Shown here: in pieces, positions 38,018-49,700 of the stretch | Numbering within the stretch: position 1 is the stretch's first letter | Layout of the letters: every line of letters starts with the position of its first letter | Origin: Echinostoma caproni | Taxonomy: Eukaryota > Platyhelminthes > Trematoda > Plagiorchiida > Echinostomatidae | DNA length: 64,000 nt | Assembly: GCA_900618425.1 (NCBI GenBank) | Contig: UZAN01040520.1 | Location: 1-64,000, forward strand | Direction of reading: 5' to 3' | Program-made: the position numbers and the translations under genes | The notes under the pieces: generated by a model | What the model saw: the letters and a program-made list of their open reading frames with translations, nothing else | Told to the model about the DNA's origin: nothing | Databases searched by the model: none

Positions 38018-38255
38018 CAGCAGGCGAGGTGAACCCCATAGTCGCGTAGTGATGGATATCGGCAACCTAGACCCCGAGACCTGGAATAGCGAGCCACGTA
38101 AGGTCTCGCTAGGTTAGACATGGTATTGAACCAAGCGACAGTAAAGCTGTCCACCACGAAAGTTGGTTGATGACCGGAGGGTTCGTACAATGGGATTCAA
38201 AGCACGCTGTTGACAGCGAATAAACCAATGCGCTACCAACACCCTATATGATATT
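38018..38255 (-). repeat. SINE-C: tRNA-derived repeat
   Basis: Read on the - strand from about 38255, GTTGGTAGCGCATTGG looks like the D-arm of a tRNA. An anticodon-like hairpin with CGCTG/CAGCG stem follows, then TTTGAATCCCA as the B-box/T-arm (38192-38202). The DNA after it, to about 38018, is more GC-rich than its surroundings and would be the tRNA-unrelated body of a SINE. The loop of the hairpin could be read as a CAA anticodon, but the arm lengths are abnormal, so this is not a functional tRNA gene. Only one copy is seen in the window. Confidence 0.5.
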
Positions 38256-38259
38256 GTCT

Positions 38260-40560
38260 ACACGATAACTATTTCTTGGTCAGCCCAAACATAACCCAAA
38301 ATGAACTTCACCACGTGTGTTGCTCCAGTGAACATTTATTTACAATGAAATTCCGATCGTACAATTCTAAACTGCCATCAGTTTCCATTCATTACGGTTT
38401 GCAAAGTCCCTTGATCTTGGAGTAATCTCACTAACGGTGTTTGCCAGAAGTCTCCAAATTTATTGTTGAAACTTGTGATAATTTGTCAATAAATGGCAAT
38501 TTTATGGAATTGTTGGGCGAAATACAAACGCACATTTCTATGCGTGTTGGGAATGTTTACGGTTGAACGTCTGACCAGCCTGTCAAAACTATTTCATACA
38601 TTTCTAAAGGCTAAAGAAGAAGAATTTGAACTTCGTCAATTATTTGTTTTATTCACGGCTAATTACCGTGGCTATTTACTTGCTCTACATTTAGACTAAC
38701 GAAGTGTTTGGTCCACGGGCAACGTACAATGAACTTTTAATCCATTTTCAAGTGCTTTCATCTGAATCCAACTGAAAATAAAGCAAAGGCCCAACTCGCA
38801 ACTAAAACCAATAATTTCCTCTAAAAATCTGGAGAAAGACTACCTTCTGTCGATTTTCGCCGTTAATAAGCTTTTCACGAACATGCGAGCCAATGATATT
38901 ACGGCCGCTGCTTGAGCACTTTACGGAAGGTGATACAACATCACACAGACTGTTTATCTGAAGAAACTATCCGAAATGTCTTATAAGACCAGGAATCGTT
39001 ATTCCACAAGTCCGCTTCAACTCAAAGCCAATCGCTCCGTAAACAAAGACTGGCAAAGGTATTCGTCAGGAATGCAGGCAACACGGGGGTCTCACTGGTG
39101 TATTGGAACTCAGGAATCTCTTCTGCATAATCTGTATTAATTCTGGTAAGAAAGATATAACGGATACTGTGTGATCTGAGGAATCATCATATACAATGAA
39201 TATGATAAACATTTTTTGAGATAGTTTAAATGTTGGTGTGAAATGGCCATCCTACAGACTTCACCTTCACGCAAAATCAGTTCCTCCAGCCCAACCATAC
39301 ATTTAGAAGAACCAGACTCAAGTTTTGTTCGCATTAAGTCTCATCAGTAGTAAATATTTATCGTTCCACACGGGCTTTAAATTCCGAACCCATCTTATGA
39401 AAGGCGTATGTGTTATCACTATGGCAATCAGGACAGTAGCAGAATTTGATAAGACTGTGCACTTGTTGATGAGTGATGCCCTGGTTTGTTACCCTGTGCT
39501 GGAGTTTGGGCTGAACAACTGTATCGCACACCTAGAGAATTTTAGATATCATCTTTGTTCTTTGGAACACCAAGATCAACCTATATTCAGCCATCGTCTA
39601 TTTAGACAATGAAATTGGTATGAAAATAAATGCGTACTAGACCAAACTCACTTCGACCGAGCACTATCTTCATCGAGTCAGTTTAATTCGTTCATGATTT
39701 CAAATCCCTTCACTGCACCATTCATCTAAGCTGCTAAGCCAAAAGTGAAATCCAGCTACGCAAGAATGTCGATGAGAGTTTTTCCAATATCCCCACCGAA
39801 CACTGTTGATGTGTAATGAAACCAGTCTACATCTTAAGGTGCGAGTCACTTGAGGTGTCATCTGTTCGGTCCTCCGATATTGATACGAAGTGTGACCAGT
39901 TAATTTCCGAAAACTCCAACCAGTTGGAGTTCGCTAACACCTACCTGCGCTACGTCTCGAGCACAAAGATGTATAATAGACTGGCAAATATGTCCTCCAA
40001 AGAGTTCCACACTACCGCAGCCTCAGCATCTCTAGTGGCTGACCACGTCATTCAGTGTCTATTTGCTGAGTTACGGAGAACAGCTCGCTTCCCAAAGCCG
40101 TGATTGGAATGGCGCTGTAGTATTGACAGTCAATTAGACACCCGAATCACCACAAAAAAATCTACTTGGGAAACTACGGTCTCCGGTATGCACACGGCTA
40201 GAATAATAACTGGCTTCCACTCTGCACTGGATGGTAAATCTGCTTCATTTTCGAGTAGAATCTAATCAAAGAAAAGTAAAAGTAAATGCTTTCAACAATT
40301 TCAGTAGCATTCCTTGGGGCTCGCTGTAATTTGCTACTGATCACAACTTCCCTATCTTCGTCTCATCTTTAATGCTCACTTTATCGACATCTCTCTCTTC
40401 TACACAGTTGATAACTCCTTGTGTGCGTGTGCGCGCACGCGTGCATTTCTAGATGCAAGAACGGTTGCTAATTTACGTGCGTTTTTTTGAGTTATTGCAA
40501 TGAAGTGATCCGTGTTCAAGCACAGACAAAGTATGACGAGTTTAATGACAGTTTGCAATC
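38260..40560. other. Unassigned AT-rich block
   Basis: Open stretches at 39325-39612 and 39816-40103 (+) carry no motif I can name. No repeat was recognised. Confidence 0.45.
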
Positions 40561-40565
40561 GGTTG

Positions 40566-40591
40566 ATATATATATATATATATATATATAT
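40566..40591. repeat. (AT)13 microsatellite
   Basis: Uninterrupted alternating A and T. It is likely to vary in length between individuals. Confidence 0.95.
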
Positions 40592-40659
40592 TTCAGGGTG
40601 TCATTCCAATTGACTCAACCGTTAGCATTTGCCATCTACTTTGACAGTAATCACAGATT

Positions 40660-40750
40660 AATAGATAACCCGATAAGTAGATATCCGGGTAGGTAGATAG
40701 ATAGACAAACAGCCAGGCAGATGAACAGCCGGATAGAGTAACAGGCAGAC
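40660..40750. repeat. Degenerate GATA/GACA-type repeat
   Basis: Tetranucleotide words GATA, GACA, GGTA and GGCA follow each other imperfectly, for example GTAGGTAGATAGATAGACA at 40689-40707. This is an old, mutated microsatellite. Confidence 0.7.
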
Positions 40751-40759
40751 GAATTGATA

Positions 40760-42510
40760 CTAGGACAGAGCAATCATGTGCTATCACTAACGGCACTCTG
40801 AAAGAGGAACAGACAATAAGTTTTTTTCGGTGACAGATCCTCACTTGCGACAATGAGGTTAGTAGTGCGTTTTGGAAACGGATCAATGAAAATTCATTTG
40901 CATAAAATGTTTAACGTGATTGTTCTCGTTTTGTACTTAGTTCAACGATGTTAATTTTATTCTCTCATATGTTGTGGTTACTTTGACGGCTTCTGTCACA
41001 CTGATCGTATAATGAGATGTAACTGACATCCATCGTTTCTTATGGCGTGATAATGAAAGCGCGCAATACCATACTACCATGCGAAGCACACCTGTTTGCA
41101 GGGGCAGAATCTTTTTTCACTACAGCTTTGTTCGATCGAGAAATGATAAGAATGGCTGCTCGTTCAAGGTCATTTCCTAAACATTGGGATATTTTCCCAC
41201 CTCAACGAATAACATTACGATCGATCTACTGGGAAAAGTAAAACTCCATCTTTCGTTTGATCTTTCCTTGTACGGTCTAATCTGGATAAACGAGTGAAAA
41301 ATCTTGTCTCAGTGGAACAAACAGTTGACCGGGATTGACCTCGTTTCTGTTTATTGTGCATAGATAATACCACGTCGACAATTAGACCTGAAACAAAGGA
41401 AATCAGCAAATTGGAGCATCTGCGTTCGCACACTTTCTCAAATCAACTTGGGTCACTGTATAACATGACTTGGTCTATTTCGGACACGCAAACAACTACA
41501 GTCAGCTCCGGGATCGGGTAACTTTAGATGCGCAACCAGGCCGCACTAGCAAATGTTTGAAAACCCCTAATTTTATGGTCTGAATTCTTTCGTGCTACTT
41601 GCGGTGAATGGATCACCCCATTTGCTGTCCCTTGAAAGATCGTCGAGGGATTTGGAGTGGGGATTTTCTAGAGAGTGTGAACGTGACGCACAGAGTTAAA
41701 CTTTTAGAAAGGTTCAACGCATGATTCTCTAAATTAGGTGAATATAGGTACATACTGAAAATTATTAAATAGGGATTCGTGTTTGACATTGTTAATTGAT
41801 ACTGAAAGGGGTCATTAACAAAAGATTTTTTCAGGCAGAAGAAACTTTGTTAGTAATCTCATAGTGTCAGATCCGAACGACGTTCGGAGTGTACCGAAAA
41901 ATCGATGCGCCATGTGATATGTTTTATACAACTTGTAATTGTGAAAACACGGCCATGTCGGTACAGGTGAAATAAGCCGACCTTACCGTAGGTGACTTTT
42001 ATAAAGGGGATTTTACAATCGAATGAGTCAGGAACAGCTTGCCAACTAGATTCTCATCAACTGCTTGTGTGTGTGAGTGTGCGTTTTTATGTAGTCTGTG
42101 TCCGTATCTGTGTCAACGTCACCGTTGTGGATCGGGTGTTGGGCACATCCGTTTGTGCAATGTTTGTCTGTGGGATCGGGGCTATCTGAGGTCAAAGCAA
42201 TGTTAGGACGAGTGCTGGTAAGTGACTTTAACACTGTCCAGATGCTCGAAACCCCTACCCCGTCATTTCGGTTTTATACACCCAAGATGGGCACTAATTG
42301 CCAAGCCTCGGCGTATAGGCTTTTTCACTTAATCTGAATAATTGATGGATAGCATGTTTTTATCACAGGGTTGCCTTTCAACCAATGTTGATTCGATTAT
42401 CACCCCCATGTATTACGAAATGTTTCTCCGATGGGAAACAACTTTTTGCATGAGTTTCCTTCAAATAAAAGTAGGCGGTTGTAGGGCAACTTTCGATGAA
42501 TTGTCAACTT
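40760..42510. other. Unassigned sequence
   Basis: There is a GT-rich run at 42065-42115 and otherwise no recognised feature. Confidence 0.45.
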
Positions 42511-42512
42511 TT

Positions 42513-42831
42513 GATGATGAATTCGTCGTGTAAATGAGGCGTGAGCTGAAAAGCTGGGAAGCACTGGACAGCTATTTCGAACTGGTTGGGTCCCAGCAGT
42601 AGTGCGACCCCATCGACCCAACTGGGGGTCGCACCCGGGACTTCACAGATATAACGCAAGCATACTACCCACTCGGCCACCGGGTAGCTGATTAGACCGT
42701 TTCTCATTTTGAATTTACACGATATAGCACAGCCCGTCTATGTGAGATTGTTGCGAGTATCGGTCCTCACTCATCTCAGCACTGGTCTCCAGGGATGGTT
42801 GGAAACTTTCACAACCTGACTACTTGTCAAC
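42513..42831 (-). repeat. SINE-B copy 1
   Basis: This is a 300-320 bp repeat unit. On the - strand it starts with GTGAAAGTTTCCAACC and passes through GACGGGCTGTGCTAT and GAGAAACGGTCT. It then has a tRNA-like core with A box TGGCCGAGTGG (42670-42680) and a B box mutated at two positions (42626-42636). It ends with CAGCTCACGCCTCATTTAC. Copy 3 matches over essentially the whole length in the opposite orientation. The pol III boxes lie in the middle of the unit, not at its start. Confidence 0.85.
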
Positions 42832-42832
42832 N

Positions 42833-42937
42833 AATCCATCAACCCAACTGTGGATGGAACCCGGGATCTCACGGATAGAACGCAAGCATACTACCCACTC
42901 GGCCATCGGGCAGCCGATCAGACCGTTTCTCATGAAA
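42833..42937 (-). repeat. SINE-B copy 2 (truncated)
   Basis: This piece covers only the tRNA-like core and a little of its flanks: on the - strand GAGAAACGGTCTGATCGGCT, then the A box TGGCCGAGTGG with GTAGTATGCTTGCG, and a B box with one change (GGTTCCATCC). It directly follows copy 1, separated by one undetermined base at 42832. It abuts copy 3 in inverted orientation. Confidence 0.8.
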
Positions 42938-42939
42938 CA

Positions 42940-43236
42940 AATAATCAGGATGTGAAAGTTTCCAACCAAGTCATATCCCTGTAGGTTAGTGCTGGGATGA
43001 GCGAAGACCGATACTTGCAACAATCTCGCACAGACGGGCTGTGCTATGTCGTTTAAATACAAAATGAGAAACGGTCTGATCAGCTGCCCGGTGGCCGAGT
43101 TCTATCCGTGAGGTCCCGGGTTCGATCCCCAGTTGGGTCGATGAATGCGCACTGTAAATGAGACCCAACCAGGTCGAACCAGCTGTCCACTGCTTTCCAG
43201 CTCACACCTCATTTACAAGAAAAATGTATCATCAAA
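42940..43236 (+). repeat. SINE-B copy 3, core deletion
   Basis: Full-length unit on the + strand. The B box GGTTCGATCCC (43119-43129) is perfect and the A box begins TGGCCGAGT (43092-43100). About 15 bases after the A box that copies 1 and 2 keep (GGGTAGTATGCTTGC) are missing, which shortens the box spacing. It ends with CAGCTCACACCTCATTTAC and an ATCATC-type tail shared with copy 1. Confidence 0.85.
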
Positions 43237-43266
43237 ACAGATCAAATCTTCCATTTCTCCTATGAA

Positions 43267-43274
43267 ATTATTAC

Positions 43275-43308
<34 letters not shown>
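43267..43308. repeat. (ATT)n microsatellite
   Basis: About 13 consecutive ATT units with one early interruption. It starts about 30 bases after the end of SINE-B copy 3 and may have grown from its tail. Confidence 0.95.
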
Positions 43309-43309
43309 A

Positions 43310-45505
43310 ATGAGTTTGCATCCTTTTTTGTTCATNCTGTTTGGAATACCTAACCAAGATTCGCTATGTTACGTCATGATCAGGTGCACAAGCCATTTTT
43401 TCCCTTGGCCAGAGAAGTTTGGAAGCTTGTATGAGTCTTCGTGGTGCGTACAGCTCAGGCTTCAAAGGTCAGGATGCTAATCGCCNNNTCTATGTTTAAC
43501 TCAATTTTTTTCCGACAAAAAAACCTTTGAGAAATTAGCCATGTTTCACAGTATTATGTGATTTACCGACCCTCTTATGGGGATCTTATTTTCGAATGTG
43601 CATTCTAGAATGAAGTTGAAAAACTTGAATCTGTTCATTGGAGCAGATTGACCGAGTCATTCACTTGGGTGGACAAGGGTTACTGTAAGTTTGTTGTAGA
43701 AGAGTGTCACCAGAATGTACAAATTGTGCATATAAAGGAATTTCGATTAATATGAACTTAAATGCTCGAAATGATGCAAACGCCGGGATTTTTTAACACT
43801 TCAAACGTTCTACTTTGTTGTCAATCAAATGGCAGTTTGGAACTGAATTGTATCGGTCCAAAGCTGTGGTATTCCAACACCAATACTGTTACTTTGCTTC
43901 CCACCTCTTTCTGTCTCTACGCTTTGAATGGAATCTACCGATGGCTACTTCCCAACTATAAGATGATACTTCCTCCCTTGAGTATCCCCTTTAAACTTTC
44001 GGTAGATACTCAGATGGATCAAGCTTTGCGAAGGAGCAGTGCAATTAGAAATGAACACGTCTCAAATGGGGATTTTCACATCTGCGACCGATAGCATATG
44101 CGCATCGCAGCGGTTTAGTGTTTGTCTGAAAACATAAGTGACAATCAAGCTCTTATTCGGTGCTTCATAATCGGTCCAATACAACATGCGTAACTAACTA
44201 TCGATGGGAAGTTAAAAGAATACAAATGAACTCATCCAGACTCAACATGAAGTCATTAACAAAATATTGATATATGTTACTAATGAACTTCAAAACCCTG
44301 TTTATCAACATCCCGATCAATCAAACTATTGATTATTGGAGTGGGTATATCCATAGCCACAGAATCAAAATAGACCTTCCCCCGGGTGCTTGATAAGCTG
44401 ATTATTGTTTTGTACGAATACTGTGTAAACTGAGTTTCATAATGGAATGCATCGCCAGAGAGATGGAAGGTGGAGATAGAATCTCCGCTGAGGCCCCCTT
44501 AAGCTGAGGATTTTACGTCGTCCGTGGCGAATGATCCACTTCAGTCGTATATAAATCAAAATGTCATATGAATGGCTATCTCTCTATTAACCAAACATAT
44601 TTTGAGTTTCTTCCTTACACTGAGATTTTCAAAGCTCCGGAAATACACTATTCCTCCCACATCACCTTCCTATTTGCTGACCGTTTGGTTCACCCATCAC
44701 CCTGTAGCAGCCAGACATCACCGGTGCTCTAACCATATCCCATGCCGTAAAGCGATTGAATAAGCTCACGAAATTAGGCAATGTCCCAACACACTCTACC
44801 CAAAATGGAATTCCCCTTGGGGTGGTCACTTTACTGCCTGAATCTCCACAATCCGGGTTGGAGTTTAGCACTTACGTTTACTAGGTTCGCACGCCTCCCG
44901 GAGTTCAAGTCGACGCTGAATGACAGAATTCTGTTGTCTCTATGTATGTGCTGGATCTGTTATCTTGTTGAGATTTTTCTCCCGGAAACTAGAAATTAAT
45001 TAACCAAACAATGCAATCCGGTGGATTCAGTATGTTTGGCCAAGGTTTTAGAAACACTCAGTGCAGATTAAAAAAAGCCAAATAATAGCTTTATTCACCT
45101 CGGAGGGTGAATATTCCTTAGCTACAATAACTGTTGTGTATCAAACAACCGACAATATAGTACAAAAAGTGACCAAGAAAAAATAAACAAAAACAAAAGG
45201 AAGTTGACCGCAACGCCATGGCAATACTGATGTGGTTGCGCAGTATCAATGAATTCTGATTTGTGAGAAATCTAGTCAGACAAGCAAAATTAAAACGCTT
45301 GTGAGCCTCAGTGCGTTCATGTATATAGCGAGAACAGCTGGATGGACGAAAAGGCATAGAATGACTTCAGCATGGGAACAGACCAATGAGATTCTTGTGA
45401 AATATTGCATCAAGTCACCTTACAAATGACTGTCTATCATTATGGCCATTTAAAGTGGATAAGAACGGATAGCATGTGAGAGTTCCTCGCGTTTCCCAAC
45501 TTTAT
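43310..45505. other. Unassigned sequence with short undetermined calls
   Basis: Undetermined bases occur at 43336 and 43486-43488. A 110-codon open stretch (43762-44094, +) has no motif I know. GGAGTTCAAGTC near 44899 resembles a B box, but no convincing partner A box was found. Confidence 0.4.
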
Positions 45506-45518
45506 ATTGGGGGGGGGG

Positions 45519-46000
45519 TTATGACGTCACTTCCCCTTTCGACGTTCATTCTAGGTTCCGTTCTGGGGATCGATCCACACTCTCTTTCTTACTAACCTGC
45601 AGAATATTCTGAGATGGTGGGTTGAGGTAGGGGAGGGCAAATATTACATCATCCGCAGGTGCAGTCAGTTTAGATTGAACTTAAGAAGAACCTGTATATA
45701 GGCTATTCTTCTCTCTCTCTGCGGTTTTGTCTGTTAAGCTCATCCGTGATGGATTTAAAGAGGGCGTGCACCGCTACGTACAGGGCGACCGCTTCGTCGT
45801 TTTAGATCGTCTCGTCCCCCTCACACTTAACTTGACACAGCTGAATTCTTTTCTGATCCCTTTCATGTTCTAATTGGATAATTTTCCGCTCTTCGCGCAA
45901 ACTGTAATCCCTCACCCTGATTCGAGACCTTCCTATCACAGGTTCTTAATATCTGCCATACTCTTATTATTAATTGGTGTCCAGCAGTGTGGCGATAGCG
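45519..46000 (+). promoter_or_regulatory. Promoter-like or LTR-like island
   Basis: A perfect CRE palindrome TGACGTCA lies at 45522-45529, just after a run of ten G. A TATATA box is at 45695-45700. A (TC)-rich stretch at 45707-45721 sits where a start site would be, and the following 120 bases are GC-richer than usual here. At 45974 TTGGTGTCCAGCAGTGTGGC resembles the join of a retroviral-type LTR to its primer-binding site, where TTGG-type words are common. It could be a decayed 5' LTR with leader, or a host pol II promoter. No gag or pol remnant or second LTR was recognised, so the LTR reading is weak. Confidence 0.35.
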
Positions 46001-46550
46001 CCCCAGCTATTCATAGTTCAAGTTCACTGGGACTGGAGGCAAACAGCTCGTGCTAACTGGGCAAGCGTCACGTCCCTCGCTGCAGCTAGCCCATCTGACC
46101 AATCAATAGATGAACCTAATCGATCGCGTATTTTTCTCTCCTGCATAAGAGAATCAGTTAGATTGCTTGTCAAATGATCACGGAAAACAGAATGATTAGT
46201 AGGCGAGGAAGAAAGAGATGTCGGAGTGAGCGTGTCCTAGCTTCACGAGGGATTAAGAGTAAGCTGTATAACTTCAGGCTGGTGATCCCGATTTCGATCA
46301 AAGACTATTTAAAATGGTAGGAGACAATTTAACCGTTGCATTACCAGAAGCCCCTATCCTAAGGTGGTATTCGACACGAAGATGGTTAATATTTACCAAG
46401 CTTAGTTCCATATATGCATTAAATCTGATGATAACAGTGACGACGTGTAAAAATGTTACCCTATTTTATTGTAAACAAAAATGGAAAAACAGTCATCACT
46501 CGTTGTATGCTGGAGTTTCTTATCCCATCGGTTGTAGATAGCGAAAAATG
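46000..46550. other. Unassigned sequence
   Basis: Short open stretches only. If the upstream island is an LTR, the first part would be an element leader, but no coding match is visible. Confidence 0.4.
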
Positions 46551-46557
46551 CTTCCAT

Positions 46558-46700
46558 CATCCACCTAGTGTTCAAACGAATAGGGTGAATCGGTGGTATC
46601 TGTGAGGTCTTCCGTTCAATCCACACTGTTTGTCGATGGATGCACAAACCGAGAAGGTCTAATCAGAGAGAGCTAAACAGTGCTTCGCAGTTTTCCATTG
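46558..46700 (+). repeat. SINE-B copy 4 (degenerate)
   Basis: CTGTGAGGTCTTCCGTTCAA, then CACTGTTTGTCGATGGATGC, matches the B-box half and following segment of SINE-B copy 3 with many changes. It ends near AACAGTGCTTCGCAG, matching the CCACTGCTTTCCAG of the family. The A-box half is barely recognisable. The copy is old or strongly mutated. Confidence 0.5.
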
Positions 46701-49700
46701 TATGCTTCGGTCGATCGGTGCACGACAAAATTGATCCTGATATCTTTCGGTTCGATGACAGACCGACTGGAAGAATAATATCACGATAATTGACCCTTGT
46801 TTTTTAAGCTTACCGTCTGATATTGTTCCACTGTTCCCAGATGATCGATCGGCGATAATTCATATACATACGGACCGAAAATTAACATGTTTAATTTTAT
46901 TCCAAAACCCTTCAGTTAGAGGTTTACTACCCAACCAAATGTGTGATTGAAAAATTGAATAAATACTGCAAGCAACAATACTCCGGCCATCAGATACTTG
47001 ACTGTTTATCACTTTCGCTTTCCCTTTACCCAAAATGTTAATCGTTTTCGTTTTTTATAGCCACTATCTGATTAAAAATAAATGCTACGTCGATGCCCAC
47101 TTCCATACTACAATTTAGTGCATATGGCATTTCAATTATCTTCGAATCACATTCAATAACCTACTCAGATAATTCTCACTGGTATTGCACTCAGTTTAAC
47201 ACCAATGGAGCATAGTTCGGGGTATTACGATAGTAGAGCAAAAATAAATTACATCCAGAGAAAGACGAAACGTTAACCAAAAACAAATGGAAGCACTGCA
47301 CGGCAGTTTCACCTTCTTGGGGCACAGGTGTGGCTGGGGGAGAGTGTCACAGTGTCATCGACAGATTCGAAGATCGAGCACAGGAACTCATAAGCAGTGC
47401 GAAGACTTGTCTTCATCAATCATTTGAAGAACAGCACAAATTTTTACAGTCCCCTCACATTTCGTATTTCTTCTTATCTTCCCTACACCATCCGGGGAGT
47501 TGAAACGAGTAATCTGTTGACAGGTGCACCACGAGTTGAACGGCCAGCATCCATTAAGACTTCTGGACGAGGCAAAGGGGAATGAAGTAATCTGTGTTCT
47601 TTTCCACAATGAAGCAATATGCTTCTCTTTTTCTCTCCTGATGGCTAACTAATACTGCGGCCTTATACACACGTGTTGGTATGTGAATTCATAAACATGA
47701 AAATCAAAACAGTAAGCCACTTCAACTGCAGATAGTTGCAAGTTAAAAATTCAAACGGACGAGCATTCATGACTACGATGCGTTTTCGATAATTTGCACG
47801 TGATGGGTTTGTAGATATTTCTGACAATGGTTTACATAATATACAATCAAATACTTCAAAATAAAGCTGAGTTGAGAGCTTACCTTCCACTGCGGTGGTT
47901 AGGAATAGAAATGGGGCAAAACTGTCGTATGTTTGAGCACTGAGTGAAGATGAGTTTCTTCACCATTCACATAAAAACTACCATTATCTTTTGATTCTCA
48001 GGCGGCAAGCTGTAAATCTAGTAGTTATGAGACATAGGTGTCTTACTACGAGCAAGCTGCAATTATGGGCCGATCATTAGGTCATTCAGTTTTCGCTTAA
48101 ACGGATCAGTGGTCATAGCTTTAGAGGAGTGTTTTTTGCTTCAGTTCTCAGGTTGATGGTTTATTTTAACCGACAGCTTCTGTGTCCTTGACCTACTGCT
48201 CCTCCATCAATATCAATCATAAAACATAGTGCTACAAAACGGGTGCATCTTTTACGAATCAAATTCAATTTTTCGACAAACTGGCCAATTTCGTCTACCC
48301 CATTTATTACCGGGAGTGCACTTGTGCCAAATTAGGACAAGGCATAAATTATCGAACTGATGCAAATGGCAATGAATGTGCAGTTTGTATCATACTACTC
48401 ATAAGTAGTAACATTGTAAACGTACACTTGTGGCTCAACACAATGGCTCGAGTCAGAGTTGATCGACTGATGTTCAGAACATTTCTATCCAGAGATTAAA
48501 AATATTTTCCAAACCACTTAGGTATAAAGTGTATGAAAAAAACCCAAAAGGGATATTTGTATCTATCCGAACTTCCGATGTTCTCTGTATCAATTGACTC
48601 CGTCAGTTGGAAGATACAGTGCCCCTCCCCCAATAGATAATTTCCCTCTGTTCTGTGGTACATATGGCTTGTTCAAAAGAGTATCAAATTTTAGCTAGCT
48701 TGAGCTCTGCCGCGCGCTCACTTGCTTGAGGCATCCATTGACAACTATGATGGTGGCTGCTGTGAGCGCAGTTGAATCGGTCAGTCTAAAAGACGGTAAT
48801 TTTTCTGTCTCTGCAATATATTCTCTCCAACCTTATATCCTTAACTATGAAACTGGTTGTAAGATGACTGATGACTAAGACATTTCGCACTTCCGGAGAT
48901 AAAGTACTGTTGGTACTTTTTTAATTAATGGCGTTTCTAAATTCAACCGATAGTGATTAAAGTTCTCCCGATTTTGGAGACTAACCATTCAAAATTAATA
49001 AATGTTTCAAATATTACGGTATTTTTGATTTAAAAATATAATGGTTGATGTGCAAGGATTGCCCAACCAAATCGAGTCACTGAAGACAGTAATTGCGTAT
49101 CGATTGTAGTAAAAATCTCAATCCTGCATATGTACATTAATATTCCCGCCATTTCCTAGTTGCAAACACTACTGCCATGTGGAAAACACATATCCATTTC
49201 CCTAAGCAGCATTAATGATCAGGTGGCTGCGCGTAACAGGCCTATGGGTTAGAAATGCGATGCCAGCTCCACGACTACTGCTAAAATCTTTCCAGGAACT
49301 ATACATAGAATTTCTGCCTGAATAAAAAAATAAAGAAAGAAGGGGGGTATTCCAGAAACAACAGATCGGGAAAAGATTACCCGTGGTTTTATTCTTGATG
49401 CATTACGTTCTTGCGTATCCTACTTCGATTTCCATGCATGTCAGTAAACTCGTTGAAGTCATTCTGAAAGTAGATGGGTGTTGACATATTTGTGCTATTT
49501 TCTTTTTGAAAATCCCTCATAGGAACGAACAAAATTAGTATCCAGGACGTCCGCTCCAGGGTAGGGAAACTGTAGAAGTAACACGCTTGATATATCGATC
49601 AACGAATCTTATCTCTAGATAATCCAGTTCCTGTTTCAGTCGGAGACGTTTAGATGCCCTCTAAAAAACCCTCTGTTTGGGAGTAACTGATCGAGAATAA

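Noticed and set aside
42400..43168. Minus-strand open frames with similar peptides (CPMAEWVVCLR type)
   Set aside because: These are translations of SINE-B copies. The pattern follows the repeat, not a protein.
44870..44915. B-box-like GGAGTTCAAGTC with an upstream TTTAGCAC as a tRNA-like unit
   Set aside because: No A box at suitable spacing and no pairing arms.
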